A DNA stretch of 64,000 bases from Rhodobacterales bacterium (GTDB lineage: Bacteria; Pseudomonadota; Alphaproteobacteria; Rhodobacterales; Rhodobacteraceae). The stretch lies in contig JAPLPE010000019.1 in assembly GCA_026400355.1 (NCBI GenBank), positions 124,001 through 188,000 of the forward strand, written 5' to 3'. Made by a program: the position numbers and the translations under genes. The notes beneath the pieces are model-generated. The model was not told the origin of the DNA. It was given only the letters and a program-made list of their open reading frames with translations, and searched no databases. This document shows, in pieces, positions 53,536-62,556 of the stretch (position 1 is its first letter; each line of letters begins with the position of its first letter).

Positions 53536-53811
53536 ATGCGCCTTGCCCTCGCCTTCGCCCTCTTCGCCAGCCCCGCATTCGCCGACTCTCCCGATGCGTG
53601 GGAGGAGTTCGCCCAGAACATCACAAGAGCCTGCCTCGCCCTGGTCCAGGACCCCGGCCTCTCCACGATCGAGGTGAGCCCCCATGGCTCGCAATCCTAC
53701 GGCGCGGCTCTTGTCACGCTGACCGCCGACTATGGAACGGACAGGATGATCTGCATCTACGAAAAGCTGAGCGGCGTCGCCGAGCTTACAACCCCGCTGC
53801 CGCAGGAGTGA
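53536..53811 (+). CDS. Small secreted protein, unknown
   Basis: 91 residues. Signal peptide MRLALAFALFASPAFA, then DSPDAWEEFAQNITRACLAL, and VSPHGSQSYGAALVTLTADY, with two cysteines (ACLAL and MICIY) that may pair. ATG 53524 (adding MSCP) is an alternative start. Not recognised. Confidence 0.6.
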   Translation: MRLALAFALFASPAFADSPDAWEEFAQNITRACLALVQDPGLSTIEVSPHGSQSYGAALVTLTADYGTDRMICIYEKLSGVAELTTPLPQE

Positions 53812-53839
53812 CGCGCGCCCTGTCCGCCGGTGCGCCACC

Positions 53840-54310
53840 GTGATCGCCACCTTGATTCTGGGCGCGGCAGTCTGGCCCGACGGCCCATCGCCCACCTTGC
53901 GGCGGCGCACCGATCTAGCCGCCCGGCTCTGGCATAATGGCACCGCCACCCACCTGATCCCCTGCGGCGGCACCGGGCGCCATCCACCGGCCGAGGCACT
54001 GGTAATGCGCGACCTCTTCCTTGCCGCCGGCATCCCTCATGACCACATCACGCCCGAGGCGCAGTCCACCACGACCGAGGAAAACATCGCATTTGCCCTG
54101 CCAATCCTGCAGGCGCTGAACGCGACCGAAGTCCTTATCGTCACCGACTGGTACCACGCCCCCCGTGCCCGGCTCACGGCCCGCAGGCTCGGCCTCCACC
54201 CGGCCAGCCAGAGCCCAAGCCTTAAGGGTGCAGACACGAAGACACAGGTATGGCAAGGGCTCAGGGAACTCCCCGCCCTTGCGCTCTACTGGTGGAAGAT
54301 CGGGCGCTAG
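53840..54310 (+). CDS. YdcF/SanA-like DUF218 protein
   Basis: 156 residues. Strand AATLILGAAVWPDGPSPTL-like start, then ATHLIPCGGTG, AEALVMRDLFLAAGIP, STTTEENIAFALPIL and VLIVTDWYHAPRA, the known motif order of DUF218 proteins, some of which (SanA) affect envelope permeability. Lacks a membrane anchor. GTG 53840 overlaps no neighbour; 28 bp lie between it and the preceding gene. Confidence 0.82.
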   Translation: MIATLILGAAVWPDGPSPTLRRRTDLAARLWHNGTATHLIPCGGTGRHPPAEALVMRDLFLAAGIPHDHITPEAQSTTTEENIAFALPILQALNATEVLIVTDWYHAPRARLTARRLGLHPASQSPSLKGADTKTQVWQGLRELPALALYWWKIGR

Positions 54311-54313
54311 ACC

Positions 54314-54703
54314 CTAGCGGTACACGTCCACATTGACGTAATCGCCCACATTCCCTGACCCGTAGATCGTGACAACGACCATCGCACCACCGTTCATGAT
54401 GTCGCGCCCGGCCTGCGGGTCCATATAGCCGTTCATGATCATCTGCTCCATCGCGGCGCGGTTATTGGCGTCCGAAAAGAATGGGTCCCATTCATCGCCG
54501 GGCTGCGAAATGCCATAGCGGTGAAAATTCGCCCGGTCTTGCCGCAGCACCTGCCAGGGCGCGGACAACCGCTCACCGTCAGAATTGTAAAGGTCATCAT
54601 CCCCGATATAGGCCGCATAGGTGCCAATGACGTCCTGCGCCGTGGCTGACGAGCCGAGCGCCACAATGACAGCCACGCCAATCGAGAGTGCCATACTGTT
54701 CAT
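54314..54703 (-). CDS. Secreted protein of unknown function
   Basis: 129 residues with signal peptide MNSMALSIGVAVIVALGSSATA. The mature protein has DVIGTYAAYIGDDDLYNSDG, DANNRAAMEQMIMNGYMD and an ending VVTIYGSGNVGDYVNVDVYR; it looks like a small periplasmic domain. AAGGG lies about 8 bp before the ATG. Convergent with the YdcF gene, 3 bp apart. Not recognised. Confidence 0.65.
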   Translation of the reverse strand: MNSMALSIGVAVIVALGSSATAQDVIGTYAAYIGDDDLYNSDGERLSAPWQVLRQDRANFHRYGISQPGDEWDPFFSDANNRAAMEQMIMNGYMDPQAGRDIMNGGAMVVVTIYGSGNVGDYVNVDVYR

Positions 54704-54862
54704 TTTCAATACCCTTCTTCCCATATGACCCCGGCCCGCCGCAATCCGGTCCGGCCCGCCCGCAACATGCGGCACAGGACGAGAATAGCAGCACAAACCC
54801 ATCCCAGCACAAGCCCTTGATCGCCCATTGCCGAAGCACCGTACCGCCTCCACCTTCTCCGG

Positions 54863-55363
54863 ATGACCAACCTGATCCGCCCCACCGACGACGATGCGCG
54901 CCAATTGGCCCGCAATCTGCTGATCAATGCCCGCCACGGCGCCCTTGGCGTCATTGACCCCGAAACCGGCGGCCCGGTGGTCACCCGCGTGGCCATCGGC
55001 TGGGACGGGACGGCGGCACTCCTCCTCGTCTCTTCCCTCTCCGGCCATACGACCGCGATCCGCGCCAGTCCGGCAACCTCACTCCTTGTCGGTCAACCCA
55101 GCCTCTGGGGCGATCCGCTGACCCACCCGCGCCGGACGCTGCTGCCAACAGCCGAGAAAACCGACGAGGCCGCCCACCGCGCCCGCTGGCAGGCCGATCA
55201 CCCCAAGTCCGGGCTCTACTTCGACTTTGCCGATTTCCTGATGTTCAGCCATGTCGTCTGCGTCGCCCCCCTGAACGGCGGTTTCGGGAATGCCTTCCGC
55301 CTCGGGCCGCAGGACCTTACCCACGGCTTAACTACCAGCCCTCGGTCCCCGGCGAACCCTTGA
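54863..55363 (+). CDS. Pyridoxamine 5'-phosphate oxidase-like (HugZ-type) protein
   Basis: 166 residues. Starts LIRPTDDDARQLARNLLINA then RHGALGVIDPETGGPVVTRV, a split-barrel FMN-binding pattern, with PLTHPRRTLLPTAEK-type middle and FADFLMFSHVVCVAPLNGGF. HugZ proteins are haem-degrading in some bacteria; short members like this are of unclear function. The 3' end overlaps the convergent DUF427 gene by 32 bp. Confidence 0.82.
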   Translation: MTNLIRPTDDDARQLARNLLINARHGALGVIDPETGGPVVTRVAIGWDGTAALLLVSSLSGHTTAIRASPATSLLVGQPSLWGDPLTHPRRTLLPTAEKTDEAAHRARWQADHPKSGLYFDFADFLMFSHVVCVAPLNGGFGNAFRLGPQDLTHGLTTSPRSPANP

Positions 55364-55808
55364 TCGTCCCGGTCAGGTTCGGCGTGACCCAGCCGCCATA
55401 GAACCCGCCCGGCTGCGGGCGGGCCTGCACCTCGCCCACAAACCCCTGCACCTGGTCCGAGACGTAGAACGCCACATGCCCGGCAATCGCCCGGAATCCC
55501 GGCGTGGGAGCCGGATAAGCCCAGGCAGCCCGCCGCAGCCTCAGATCACCCCATGCCAGATCGAAGTAGATCGCCGCCCCCTTCCACTCGCAGAACGAAC
55601 GCCCTGCAACCGGCTGCAACAACCCCTCGGCAATCGCTCCCGGCGGAAAGTAATAGGTCGGCGGATGATGCGTCTCGCACACCCGCCACCCTTCCGCCGT
55701 CTCGGCCACAACAGCGCCCCCGATGACAAGCCGCAACATCTCCGCAACCCGGTCAAGCAACGGCGGACGGGGGTAGGACTGCACATTTTCGATGGCCAAC
55801 GCACACAT
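55332..55808 (-). CDS. DUF427 domain protein
   Basis: 158 residues. The DUF427 core shows VVAETAEGWRVCETHHPPTY, YFPPGAIAEGLLQPV, SFCEWKGAAIYFDL and AWAYPAPTPGF. The family has a beta-tent fold and no settled activity. ATG 55808 gives a compact start (MCALAIENVQSYPRPP); an upstream in-frame ATG at 55868 is less likely since it runs close to the tRNA. Confidence 0.85.
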   Translation of the reverse strand: MCALAIENVQSYPRPPLLDRVAEMLRLVIGGAVVAETAEGWRVCETHHPPTYYFPPGAIAEGLLQPVAGRSFCEWKGAAIYFDLAWGDLRLRRAAWAYPAPTPGFRAIAGHVAFYVSDQVQGFVGEVQARPQPGGFYGGWVTPNLTGTIKGSPGTEGW

Positions 55809-55869
55809 GCCCACAGACCTGTGGCGCGACTTGACTTCGTCAATAGGACGCGCCACAAGCCGCGCCATT

Positions 55870-55945
<76 letters not shown>

Positions 55946-55954
55946 GAATCCCCA

Positions 55955-57097
55955 TCACGCCACCCGCTGCCCTGCGACCCACAGTCCCCGCGTGACGGGC
56001 ACATTTGCAACCTTTCCGAACCGCAGCAGGTCCGCCCGCAGCCCCACCGCGATCCGCCCCCGGTCAGCCATCCCCGACGCCCGCGCCGGTGCCGCCGTGA
56101 CCGTGGCGATCCCCCGCGCCATGTCGTCCCAGCGTTCGCCCAGCATCACGGCCCCAGACAAAAGCGAGGCCGGCACATAATCCGACGACAGTATGTCAAG
56201 GCACCCCAGATCGGCAAGCTCAGCCGCCGCCACGTTTCCTGAATGCGACCCGCCCCGGATCAGGTTCGGCCCGCCCATGATGACTGCCACCCCGGCCGCC
56301 TGGCAGGCCCGCGCCGCCTCGACCGTCGTCGGAAACTCCGCCAGCCGCACCCCATGAGCGACCGACGCCTCAACCTGCGCAGCCGTCGTGTCGTCGTGGC
56401 TTGCCAGGGTCGCGCCATACCGCTGCGCCGCCGCAACCGTGGCCGCCTCATGCGCGGCACCGAACTGCGCATAAAGCCCTTCCAAATAGGCGCAATAATC
56501 CCGGAACGCCGCATCCGTCAGGCCTGATTTCCCCTGCACATAGGCCGCGAACTTCGTCAGGTCGCTGAACTGCCGCTGACCCGGCGTATGGTCCATCAGA
56601 CTCACGATGCCGATCCCGTCCTCGGGCCCGAACTCGTCAAGTTCCTCGATCAGCGTCTCCGAACAGGTCTCGGCCCGCAGATGTAGCAGATGGCTGATCC
56701 GCAGCGCGCCTAACCGTCTCATCCCCATGATCTCTGTCGCCATCGACCGCGCGTATTTCCCATAGGAATGCCGCCCGCTCTGCATAATCGACCCCACCCG
56801 GATCGCGTCAAAGACGGTCGAAATCCCCGCCCCTGCCAGTTCCGCATCGTGTGCCACAATGGCCGCGTGATGCGGCCAGTCCACCTTGGGCCGTGGGCTG
56901 ATATGGCGTTCGAGATTGTCCGTATGCAACTCGATCAGCCCAGGGGCCAGACAGTCGCCCTCGCAATCGACGGCACCTCGGGGTACCGTTGTCCCGCCTC
57001 CGATCTCGGCAATCAGCCCGTCGCGCAGCACCACATGGCCCGCAAAGCTTTCGTCTTCCAGAACAAGGCGTGCATTGGCAAGGATCGTCTCGGTCAT
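55955..57097 (-). CDS. phnM: Alpha-D-ribose 1-methylphosphonate 5-triphosphate diphosphatase
   Basis: 380 residues of the amidohydrolase superfamily. Removes pyrophosphate from the triphosphate intermediate of the C-P lyase pathway. Metal ligands are seen in [21 protein letters not shown], followed by [16 protein letters not shown] and HLLHLRAE; the C-terminal part includes [17 protein letters not shown]. Last gene of the minus-strand phn operon, overlapping phnN by 4 bp. Confidence 0.94.
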   Translation of the reverse strand: MTETILANARLVLEDESFAGHVVLRDGLIAEIGGGTTVPRGAVDCEGDCLAPGLIELHTDNLERHISPRPKVDWPHHAAIVAHDAELAGAGISTVFDAIRVGSIMQSGRHSYGKYARSMATEIMGMRRLGALRISHLLHLRAETCSETLIEELDEFGPEDGIGIVSLMDHTPGQRQFSDLTKFAAYVQGKSGLTDAAFRDYCAYLEGLYAQFGAAHEAATVAAAQRYGATLASHDDTTAAQVEASVAHGVRLAEFPTTVEAARACQAAGVAVIMGGPNLIRGGSHSGNVAAAELADLGCLDILSSDYVPASLLSGAVMLGERWDDMARGIATVTAAPARASGMADRGRIAVGLRADLLRFGKVANVPVTRGLWVAGQRVA

Positions 57098-57690
57098 CTC
57101 GTCTCACGCCTTCCTGACATCTGATCCGAAGGGCTCGGCACACACTGCCTTGCCGCTCCGAACAACCCCGCTTCGGCCGCGTCCACCGCTGCCGCCAGCG
57201 TCCCATCGTTGCACACCTCAACCACCGGCACCCCCTCCGGCACCGGCGGCGCCGCACGCGCCAGACGCGCCGCCAAATCCGCCACCGGTTCGCGTCCCCG
57301 CCCCACCAGCCTTGAGGCCAGCGTCTCCCGGTCCGCCGTCAGGCTCAACACAACCATCCCCGGAAACCTCACTGCGGCCTCAGTCAGAACACCCCGCGAC
57401 AGATTGACAAGCACATCCCGCCCCGCGGCCAGATCATCCGAAACCTCCGCTGGAATCCCATAGGACAACCCATGCGCACCCCAATGCAGCACAAAGTCCC
57501 CCCGCGCCTCCCGCGCCTCGAACGCTGCCACCGTCACGCTGTCAAACGCCTCGCCGCCCGCATCCGCCGCACGCGTGATCACCCGCCGGACCGACCGCAA
57601 CCCCGGCCGCCGGGCCATCAGCCCGGCCATCACCGAATCCTTGCCGACCCCGGAGGGGCCGACGACAGCAATGAAACGTCCCGCGCTCAC
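57094..57690 (-). CDS. phnN: Ribose 1,5-bisphosphate phosphokinase
   Basis: 198 residues. Makes PRPP from ribose 1,5-bisphosphate, recycling the ribose released by C-P lyase. Guanylate-kinase-like fold: P-loop FIAVVGPSGVGKDSVM, then RRVITRAADAGGEAFD, and VLHWGAHGLSYGIP. It overlaps both phnL and phnM by 4 bp, so the three are translated together. Confidence 0.92.
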   Translation of the reverse strand: MSAGRFIAVVGPSGVGKDSVMAGLMARRPGLRSVRRVITRAADAGGEAFDSVTVAAFEAREARGDFVLHWGAHGLSYGIPAEVSDDLAAGRDVLVNLSRGVLTEAAVRFPGMVVLSLTADRETLASRLVGRGREPVADLAARLARAAPPVPEGVPVVEVCNDGTLAAAVDAAEAGLFGAARQCVPSPSDQMSGRRETR

Positions 57691-58379
57691 GCCGCCGCCG
57701 GCGCAAAGTCGGCCACATCCACCAGCCGGTCACAGACCCGCGCCCGGGCCCCCTCGTCGTGGAAGATCCCCAGGATAGCCGCCCCCCGCGCCTTGGCTTC
57801 TTCGATCAGCCCAAGTACTACTTCGCGGTTCCTCGCATCCAGCGACGCCGTCGGCTCATCCAGAAGCAACGCCGGACAGGGATGCACAAATCCCCGCGCG
57901 ATGTTCACCCGCTGCTGCTCTCCTCCAGAGAACGTCGTGGGCGACAATGACCATAGCGCCTCGGGCAGGTTCAACCGCGACAAAAGCGCCATCGCCCGCC
58001 CCCGCGCCTCGGCCTCATCAACGCCCAGCGTCAGCAAAGGCTCGGCCACCACATCCACCGTTGCCACCCGTGGCACCACCCGCAGGAACTGGCTCACATA
58101 GCCCAGCGTCCGCCGCCGTAGCGCAATGATCTCACATGGCGCCGCCTGCGCCACATCCAGATCGCCCACCACGATCCGCCCCGCTGCCGCAAGATAATTC
58201 CCCCAGACCATCCGCATCAGCGTGGACTTCCCTGTGCCCGACGCGCCGACCAGCCCAACACATTCCCCGGGGCCCACTGTCAGCGCCGCACCACGCATGA
58301 CCTCGATCACCACACCGCCCTGATTATGCAGGGTGAATGTCTTGCTCAAGCCTTCGATCGCGATGATCGCCTTACCCAT
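57687..58379 (-). CDS. phnL: C-P lyase ABC-type ATPase PhnL
   Basis: 230 residues. Walker A GASGTGKSTLMRM, signature FSGGEQQRVNIARG, Walker B ALLLDEPTASLD. In C-P lyase it attaches to the PhnGHIJ core with PhnK and is required for the overall reaction, not for transport. Located 55 bp downstream of phnK, with no overlap, in the same direction. Confidence 0.93.
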   Translation of the reverse strand: MGKAIIAIEGLSKTFTLHNQGGVVIEVMRGAALTVGPGECVGLVGASGTGKSTLMRMVWGNYLAAAGRIVVGDLDVAQAAPCEIIALRRRTLGYVSQFLRVVPRVATVDVVAEPLLTLGVDEAEARGRAMALLSRLNLPEALWSLSPTTFSGGEQQRVNIARGFVHPCPALLLDEPTASLDARNREVVLGLIEEAKARGAAILGIFHDEGARARVCDRLVDVADFAPAAA

Positions 58380-58434
58380 TTTCTGTCCTCAAATATCCCC
58401 GCCGGAGGCGCACATCCCAACCCGTGTTCCCGCC

Positions 58435-59205
58435 TCAGACCTGCAGCACAGACGACACAAGAAGCTGCGTATAGCCGTGCTGAGGATCGTCCAGAACCTG
58501 ATCGGTCAACCCCGCCTCAACCACCCGCCCGTCCTTCATCACCATCAGCCGGTCGGCCAGCAGCCGCACCACCGCCAGATCATGCGTCACGATCACCGCA
58601 GACAGCCCCATCTTCCGCACCAACCCGCGCAACAGGTCCAGCAGACGCGCCTGCACGCTCACATCCAGCCCCCCGGTGGGCTCGTCCATGAAGACAAGCC
58701 GCGGCCCGGTTACAAGGTTTCGCGCAATCTGCAACCGCTGCTGCATCCCGCCCGAAAATGTCCCCGGTCGGTCGTCGATCCGGTCCACACTGATCTCGAC
58801 CCGCTCGAGCCAGTCGCCCGCTGCGGTCCGGATGGCGCCATAGTTCCTTGCGCCCACCGCCATCAGCCGCTCGCCCACATTCCCGCCCGCCGACACGCCC
58901 ATTCGCAGCCCGTCGCGCGCATGCTGATGCACAAAGGCCCAGTCCGTCCGGCCCAGCATCCGCCGCGCCGGTTCCGCCATGGCAACCGTATCCACAGGCC
59001 CTTCGGTCCGCGTGTCAAACATCACCCGTCCCGCATCCGGTACCATATGCCCCGCCATGCAGTTCAGGAGCGTGGATTTCCCCGACCCGCTCTCGCCCAC
59101 GATCCCCATGACCTCGCCAGGGAACAGATCGAACGAGACATCAAGACATCCTACATGCCGCCCATAGCGTTTGGTCAGCCCCTGCACCGACAATAGCGGA
59201 GTCAT
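58435..59205 (-). CDS. phnK: C-P lyase ABC-type ATPase PhnK
   Basis: 256 residues. Walker A GESGSGKSTLLNCM, signature FSGGMQQRLQIARN, Walker B LVFMDEPTGGLD. Dimerises on the PhnGHIJ core of the C-P lyase complex and powers its conformational cycle. It overlaps phnJ by 4 bp. Confidence 0.93.
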   Translation of the reverse strand: MTPLLSVQGLTKRYGRHVGCLDVSFDLFPGEVMGIVGESGSGKSTLLNCMAGHMVPDAGRVMFDTRTEGPVDTVAMAEPARRMLGRTDWAFVHQHARDGLRMGVSAGGNVGERLMAVGARNYGAIRTAAGDWLERVEISVDRIDDRPGTFSGGMQQRLQIARNLVTGPRLVFMDEPTGGLDVSVQARLLDLLRGLVRKMGLSAVIVTHDLAVVRLLADRLMVMKDGRVVEAGLTDQVLDDPQHGYTQLLVSSVLQV

Positions 59206-60038
59206 GCTGCGACCTCCCCCGTCCGCCGCCCGGCACAGAAGTCCGTATCCGAACAGACAAACATCCGCCCGCCCGCGTCATCCGTGATGACCTCGTCCAG
59301 ATAGCTGTCAGCCGCACCGCAAAGGGCACAGGCATGATCCGCCTTCGACGCCTCGAACGGGAAATCCTCGAAATCAAGGCTCACGACCCGCGTATGCGGC
59401 GGCAGGGCATAGATGCGCTGCTCGCGCCCCGCGCCGAACAGCTGGATCGCGTCCATTTCCATCTTGGGATTGTCGAACTTCGGAATGGGTGATGGGTCCA
59501 TGACATACCGCCCCTCCACTTTCACCGGATAGGCATAGGACGTGGCAATCGCCCCGTGCCGCGCAATATCCTCATACAGCTTCACATGCATGAGACCGTA
59601 ATCCTCCAGCGCATGCATCCGCCGCGTCTCGATCTCGCTCGGTTCCAGAAACCGCAAAGGTTCCGGGATCGGCACCTGATAGACAAGGATCTGCCCCCCG
59701 GTCAGAGGCACTTCGGGGATGCGGTGGCGCGTCTGGATCACTGTCGCCTCTGCCGTCCGTTCGGTCACCGCCACGCCCGCCGTGCGTTGAAAGAACTTGC
59801 GGATCGACACCGCATTCGTCGTGTCATCCGCGCCCTGATCGATCACTTTCAGCCGGTCCTCAGGCACCATGATCGCCGCAGTCACCTGCACGCCCCCCGT
59901 GCCCCAGCCATAGGGCATCGGCATCTCCCGGCTTGCAAAGGGCACCTGATATCCCGGGACCGCCAGCCCCTTCAAGATCGCCCGCCGGATCATCCGCTTG
60001 GTCTGTTCGTCCAGGTATGCAAAATTGTAATCAGACAT
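59202..60038 (-). CDS. phnJ: Carbon-phosphorus lyase radical-SAM subunit PhnJ
   Basis: 278 residues. Cleaves the carbon-phosphorus bond by radical chemistry. Cysteines for the iron-sulfur cluster lie in CALCGAADS, then MFVCSDTDFCAGR, with the known C-x2-C-x21-C-x5-C spacing. The start segment FAYLDEQTKRMIRRAILKG and GYQVPFASREMPMPYGWGTG are characteristic. ATG 60038 is chosen; an in-frame ATG at 60101 extends into the antisense gene. The 295 bp between phnI and phnJ hold an opposite-strand gene. Confidence 0.95.
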   Translation of the reverse strand: MSDYNFAYLDEQTKRMIRRAILKGLAVPGYQVPFASREMPMPYGWGTGGVQVTAAIMVPEDRLKVIDQGADDTTNAVSIRKFFQRTAGVAVTERTAEATVIQTRHRIPEVPLTGGQILVYQVPIPEPLRFLEPSEIETRRMHALEDYGLMHVKLYEDIARHGAIATSYAYPVKVEGRYVMDPSPIPKFDNPKMEMDAIQLFGAGREQRIYALPPHTRVVSLDFEDFPFEASKADHACALCGAADSYLDEVITDDAGGRMFVCSDTDFCAGRRTGEVAA

Positions 60039-60070
60039 CAGTATATCCGTCGGAAAGAGTGAGGTTCGAA

Positions 60071-60328
60071 ATGGCCGTACCGGGATTCTTCCTCTCCGCA
60101 CCTGTGGCCGTCGCCGCTGCAGTGATCATCGGTCTGCGACTGCGCAAACGGCGCGCGGCCAAAGGTGGGGCCACAACTCCCACCTACACCTCCGACAACA
60201 ACAGCTTTCTGTTCTGGTCCTCGGGCAGCAGCGACAGCAACGAGCGGGACGGCGGCAGCGTCGGCGGCGCGGTCAGCCACGGCGTAGGAGACTCCAGCGG
60301 GGGTGACGGCGGCGGCGGAGGCGACTGA
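60071..60328 (+). CDS. Small Gly/Ser-rich membrane protein on the opposite strand inside phn
   Basis: 85 residues. One hydrophobic helix near the N-terminus (FFLSAPVAVAAAVIIGL) followed by RLRKRR and a polar tail rich in Ser, Asp and Gly ending GGDGGGGGD. Such tails are seen in small bacterial membrane proteins of unknown role. It occupies the gap between phnI and phnJ but in reverse orientation, with GAGTGAGGT before the ATG. Its composition resembles a real protein, though no family is recognised. Confidence 0.55.
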   Translation: MAVPGFFLSAPVAVAAAVIIGLRLRKRRAAKGGATTPTYTSDNNSFLFWSSGSSDSNERDGGSVGGAVSHGVGDSSGGDGGGGGD

Positions 60329-60333
60329 CACCA

Positions 60334-61440
60334 TCACTCGGCCGCCTCCTGCGTAGGGTGCGCATCCTGCGAACTGTCCCCCATCGCCTCCCGACGCAAC
60401 TTCCGGATCAGCTCGAGCTCCGACTGAAAATCCACATAATGCGGCAGCTTGATGTGCTCTAGGAACCCGGTCGCCTGCACATTATCCGCATGCATCAGCA
60501 CGAATTCCTCGTCCTGCGCCGGCACGCCCGCATCATCCTCTCCCAGTTCCTTCCAGCGCAGCGCCCGGTCGATAAGGCTCATCGAAATCGCCTTCCGTTC
60601 GGACTGGCCAAAGACAAGGCCATAGCCCCGCGTGAACTGCGGCGGCTCGGTCCTTGATCCCTTGAACTGGTTCACCGTCTCGCATTCGGTCAGCCGCACG
60701 GTCCCGATCGGAATGGCAAAGCCCAGCTCGGGGATCTCCATCTCGACTTCGACCGCCCCGATCCGCAATTCGCCCACAAAGGCATGCGTCCGCCCGTATC
60801 CCCGCTGCGTCGAATATGCCAAACCAAGGACAAACCCCTCGTCCCCCCGCGTCAGCGCCTGCAAACGCAACGCCCGCGACGCCGGCAATTCCATCGGCTC
60901 CCGCGTCAGGTCCGGTGGCACCACGTCCGACTCCATAGCCTCCTCGATCAGCCCTTCCCGGTTCAGGAACGCCGTCACATGCGGCACGGGCCCTCCGGCA
61001 GGCACACCTTCCGCCGTAATCGGCGCTTCGCCCTCCGCCATCAGCGCAAAGTCCAAAAGCCGGTGCGTGTAGTCAAACGTCGGCCCCAGAACCTGCCCCC
61101 CCGGAAGATCCTTGAATGTGGCCGAGATGCGCCGGTCACAGGCCATCGCCCCCGTATCCACCGGCTCTGACGCGCCAAAGCGGGGCAGCGTCGTGCGGTA
61201 GGCGCGCATCAGGAAGACCGCCTCGATCAGATCGCCCCGCGACTGCTTGATCGCAAGCGCCGCCAGATCGGGATCGTAAAGCGACCCTTCGGCCATCACC
61301 CGATTCACCGCCAGCGCAAGCTGTTCGCGGATCTGCGGCACGCTCAGTTCGGCGACCGCAGTATCCCCACGCCGCTCTTCGGCCAGCCAGGCATGGGCCG
61401 CGTCAATGGCCCGCTCGCCACCCTTAACCGCTACGTACAT
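60334..61440 (-). CDS. phnI: C-P lyase subunit PhnI
   Basis: 368 residues. Core subunit that forms a dimer with PhnJ; it exchanges the adenine of ATP for the phosphonate (ribose 1-phosphonate triphosphate formation) with PhnG and PhnH. Typical text: YVAVKGGERAIDAAHAWLAE at the start, PQIREQLALAVNRVMAEGSL, and FVLGLAYSTQRGYGRTHAFV. Overlaps phnH by 17 bp at its start. Confidence 0.94.
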   Translation of the reverse strand: MYVAVKGGERAIDAAHAWLAEERRGDTAVAELSVPQIREQLALAVNRVMAEGSLYDPDLAALAIKQSRGDLIEAVFLMRAYRTTLPRFGASEPVDTGAMACDRRISATFKDLPGGQVLGPTFDYTHRLLDFALMAEGEAPITAEGVPAGGPVPHVTAFLNREGLIEEAMESDVVPPDLTREPMELPASRALRLQALTRGDEGFVLGLAYSTQRGYGRTHAFVGELRIGAVEVEMEIPELGFAIPIGTVRLTECETVNQFKGSRTEPPQFTRGYGLVFGQSERKAISMSLIDRALRWKELGEDDAGVPAQDEEFVLMHADNVQATGFLEHIKLPHYVDFQSELELIRKLRREAMGDSSQDAHPTQEAAE

Positions 61441-62005
61441 CAGACAGCCCCCCGACCCGCGTCGACCGTGGCAGCGCCGCGACCAGCGCCCCCGCCGTCA
61501 GAAAGAAATCGAGCCCCAGCGGAAACAGCGCCGCATTCGCGGCCATCGCCGCCGTGTCCGGCAGGTTCAGCGCAGCGGCCTCCCTGATCCCCGGCCCGCG
61601 CAACATGGTGCCCGCAGCCTCCAGTCGCTCCATCTCCACGATCAACGTGGCCGACCGGTCAGGATATTCCGGCGAACCCTGCGGATAGGCCTGGAGCCGT
61701 CCCAATGCCGCCCAAGTTCCCACCGCAAACGCACATCGCTCCGGCCCCGCAAAAGGCGCGCCGGTGTGAAACGTCACCCAGTCCCGTACCGCGGCCCGGT
61801 CCAGCGCCCCGGCCAGATAAAGCGGCGTATCCGGATCACAGAGCATCAGGAGCAGCGTCCCCGCCGCCACCGACAATGGCGCAGGCGGCACGGCACCGGC
61901 AATCTCGTGGATCGTGCCGGGCCGGGCCATCGCCCCCATCGCGGCGCGAAAGGCATGGGCCGCGTCGCGCGGACCGTCGGCAAAACCGCCCTGCAACACG
62001 CTCAT
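61424..62005 (-). CDS. phnH: C-P lyase subunit PhnH
   Basis: 193 residues. Part of the PhnGHIJ core; folds as a PLP-transferase-like domain without PLP activity. Identified from order in the operon and by GGFADGPRDAAHAFRAAMGA, ARPGTIHEIAG, LLLMLCDPDTPLYLAG and IREAAALNLPD. Overlaps phnG by 4 bp and phnI by 17 bp. Confidence 0.9.
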   Translation of the reverse strand: MSVLQGGFADGPRDAAHAFRAAMGAMARPGTIHEIAGAVPPAPLSVAAGTLLLMLCDPDTPLYLAGALDRAAVRDWVTFHTGAPFAGPERCAFAVGTWAALGRLQAYPQGSPEYPDRSATLIVEMERLEAAGTMLRGPGIREAAALNLPDTAAMAANAALFPLGLDFFLTAGALVAALPRSTRVGGLSDVRSG

Positions 62006-62457
62006 TGATCCTCTCCCCGCACCAGCGTGAAAAACTCGACCTTCGTCGCCGCAGCCTTGGCCGCCCTCGACCGCGCCGCCTCTGCCGCCTCGACGGCCAA
62101 GGGTGCAATCACCTGCGCCCGCACCGCCCCGGCCTGTTCCGTCTGCATCAGCGCATCGACCAGTGCGGCCCGTTCCGCCGCCTTCTTTTCCCGCCCCTGC
62201 ACATACCCATGCCCCACTGGCCCGACTTCAAGCTGCACCGACGCCCGCGTCACCGTGATCTCGCCAAGATTGAACGGTGCGCCGGTTCCGGCCGTCCGGC
62301 CTCGCACCATGACCGTCCCGATCTCGGGCCGCCGCAGCCAGGCGAACTCAGCCGTCAGCCCTTCAGACAGCGCCACGACTCGCCCCGGCAAAGCCTGCGC
62401 CATCAGGCCCAACCACTCGCGCCGTTCCGCCGTCACATCCGCTGCGCCATCCATCAC
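62002..62457 (-). CDS. phnG: C-P lyase subunit PhnG
   Basis: 151 residues. First structural gene of the operon. Contains WLGLMAQALPGRVVALSEG, WLRRPEIGTVMVRGR, GAPFNLGEITVTRASVQL and GHGYVQGREKKAAERAALVD, the PhnG pattern. The promoter region towards phnF carries a candidate regulator site at 62485-62500. Confidence 0.9.
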   Translation of the reverse strand: MMDGAADVTAERREWLGLMAQALPGRVVALSEGLTAEFAWLRRPEIGTVMVRGRTAGTGAPFNLGEITVTRASVQLEVGPVGHGYVQGREKKAAERAALVDALMQTEQAGAVRAQVIAPLAVEAAEAARSRAAKAAATKVEFFTLVRGEDQ

Positions 62458-62484
62458 CGGACCTTTTTTATTGCCATGTCGATA

Positions 62485-62500
62485 CTATACAACTAGACAA
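62485..62500. promoter_or_regulatory. Tandem octamer, candidate PhnF operator
   Basis: CTATACAA at 62485-62492 is followed directly by CTAGACAA at 62493-62500, one mismatch; the minus strand reads TTGTCTAG-TTGTATAG. It lies in the 99-bp divergent region between phnG and phnF, where a GntR/HutC-type regulator would bind, and resembles GTMTAKAC-like sites of that group. Binding is inference. Confidence 0.5.
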
Positions 62501-62556
62501 CCTCTAGCGCGACCCCTCACAACAGACAAGCCTGCTGCAGATGAAGTTTTGATGAC

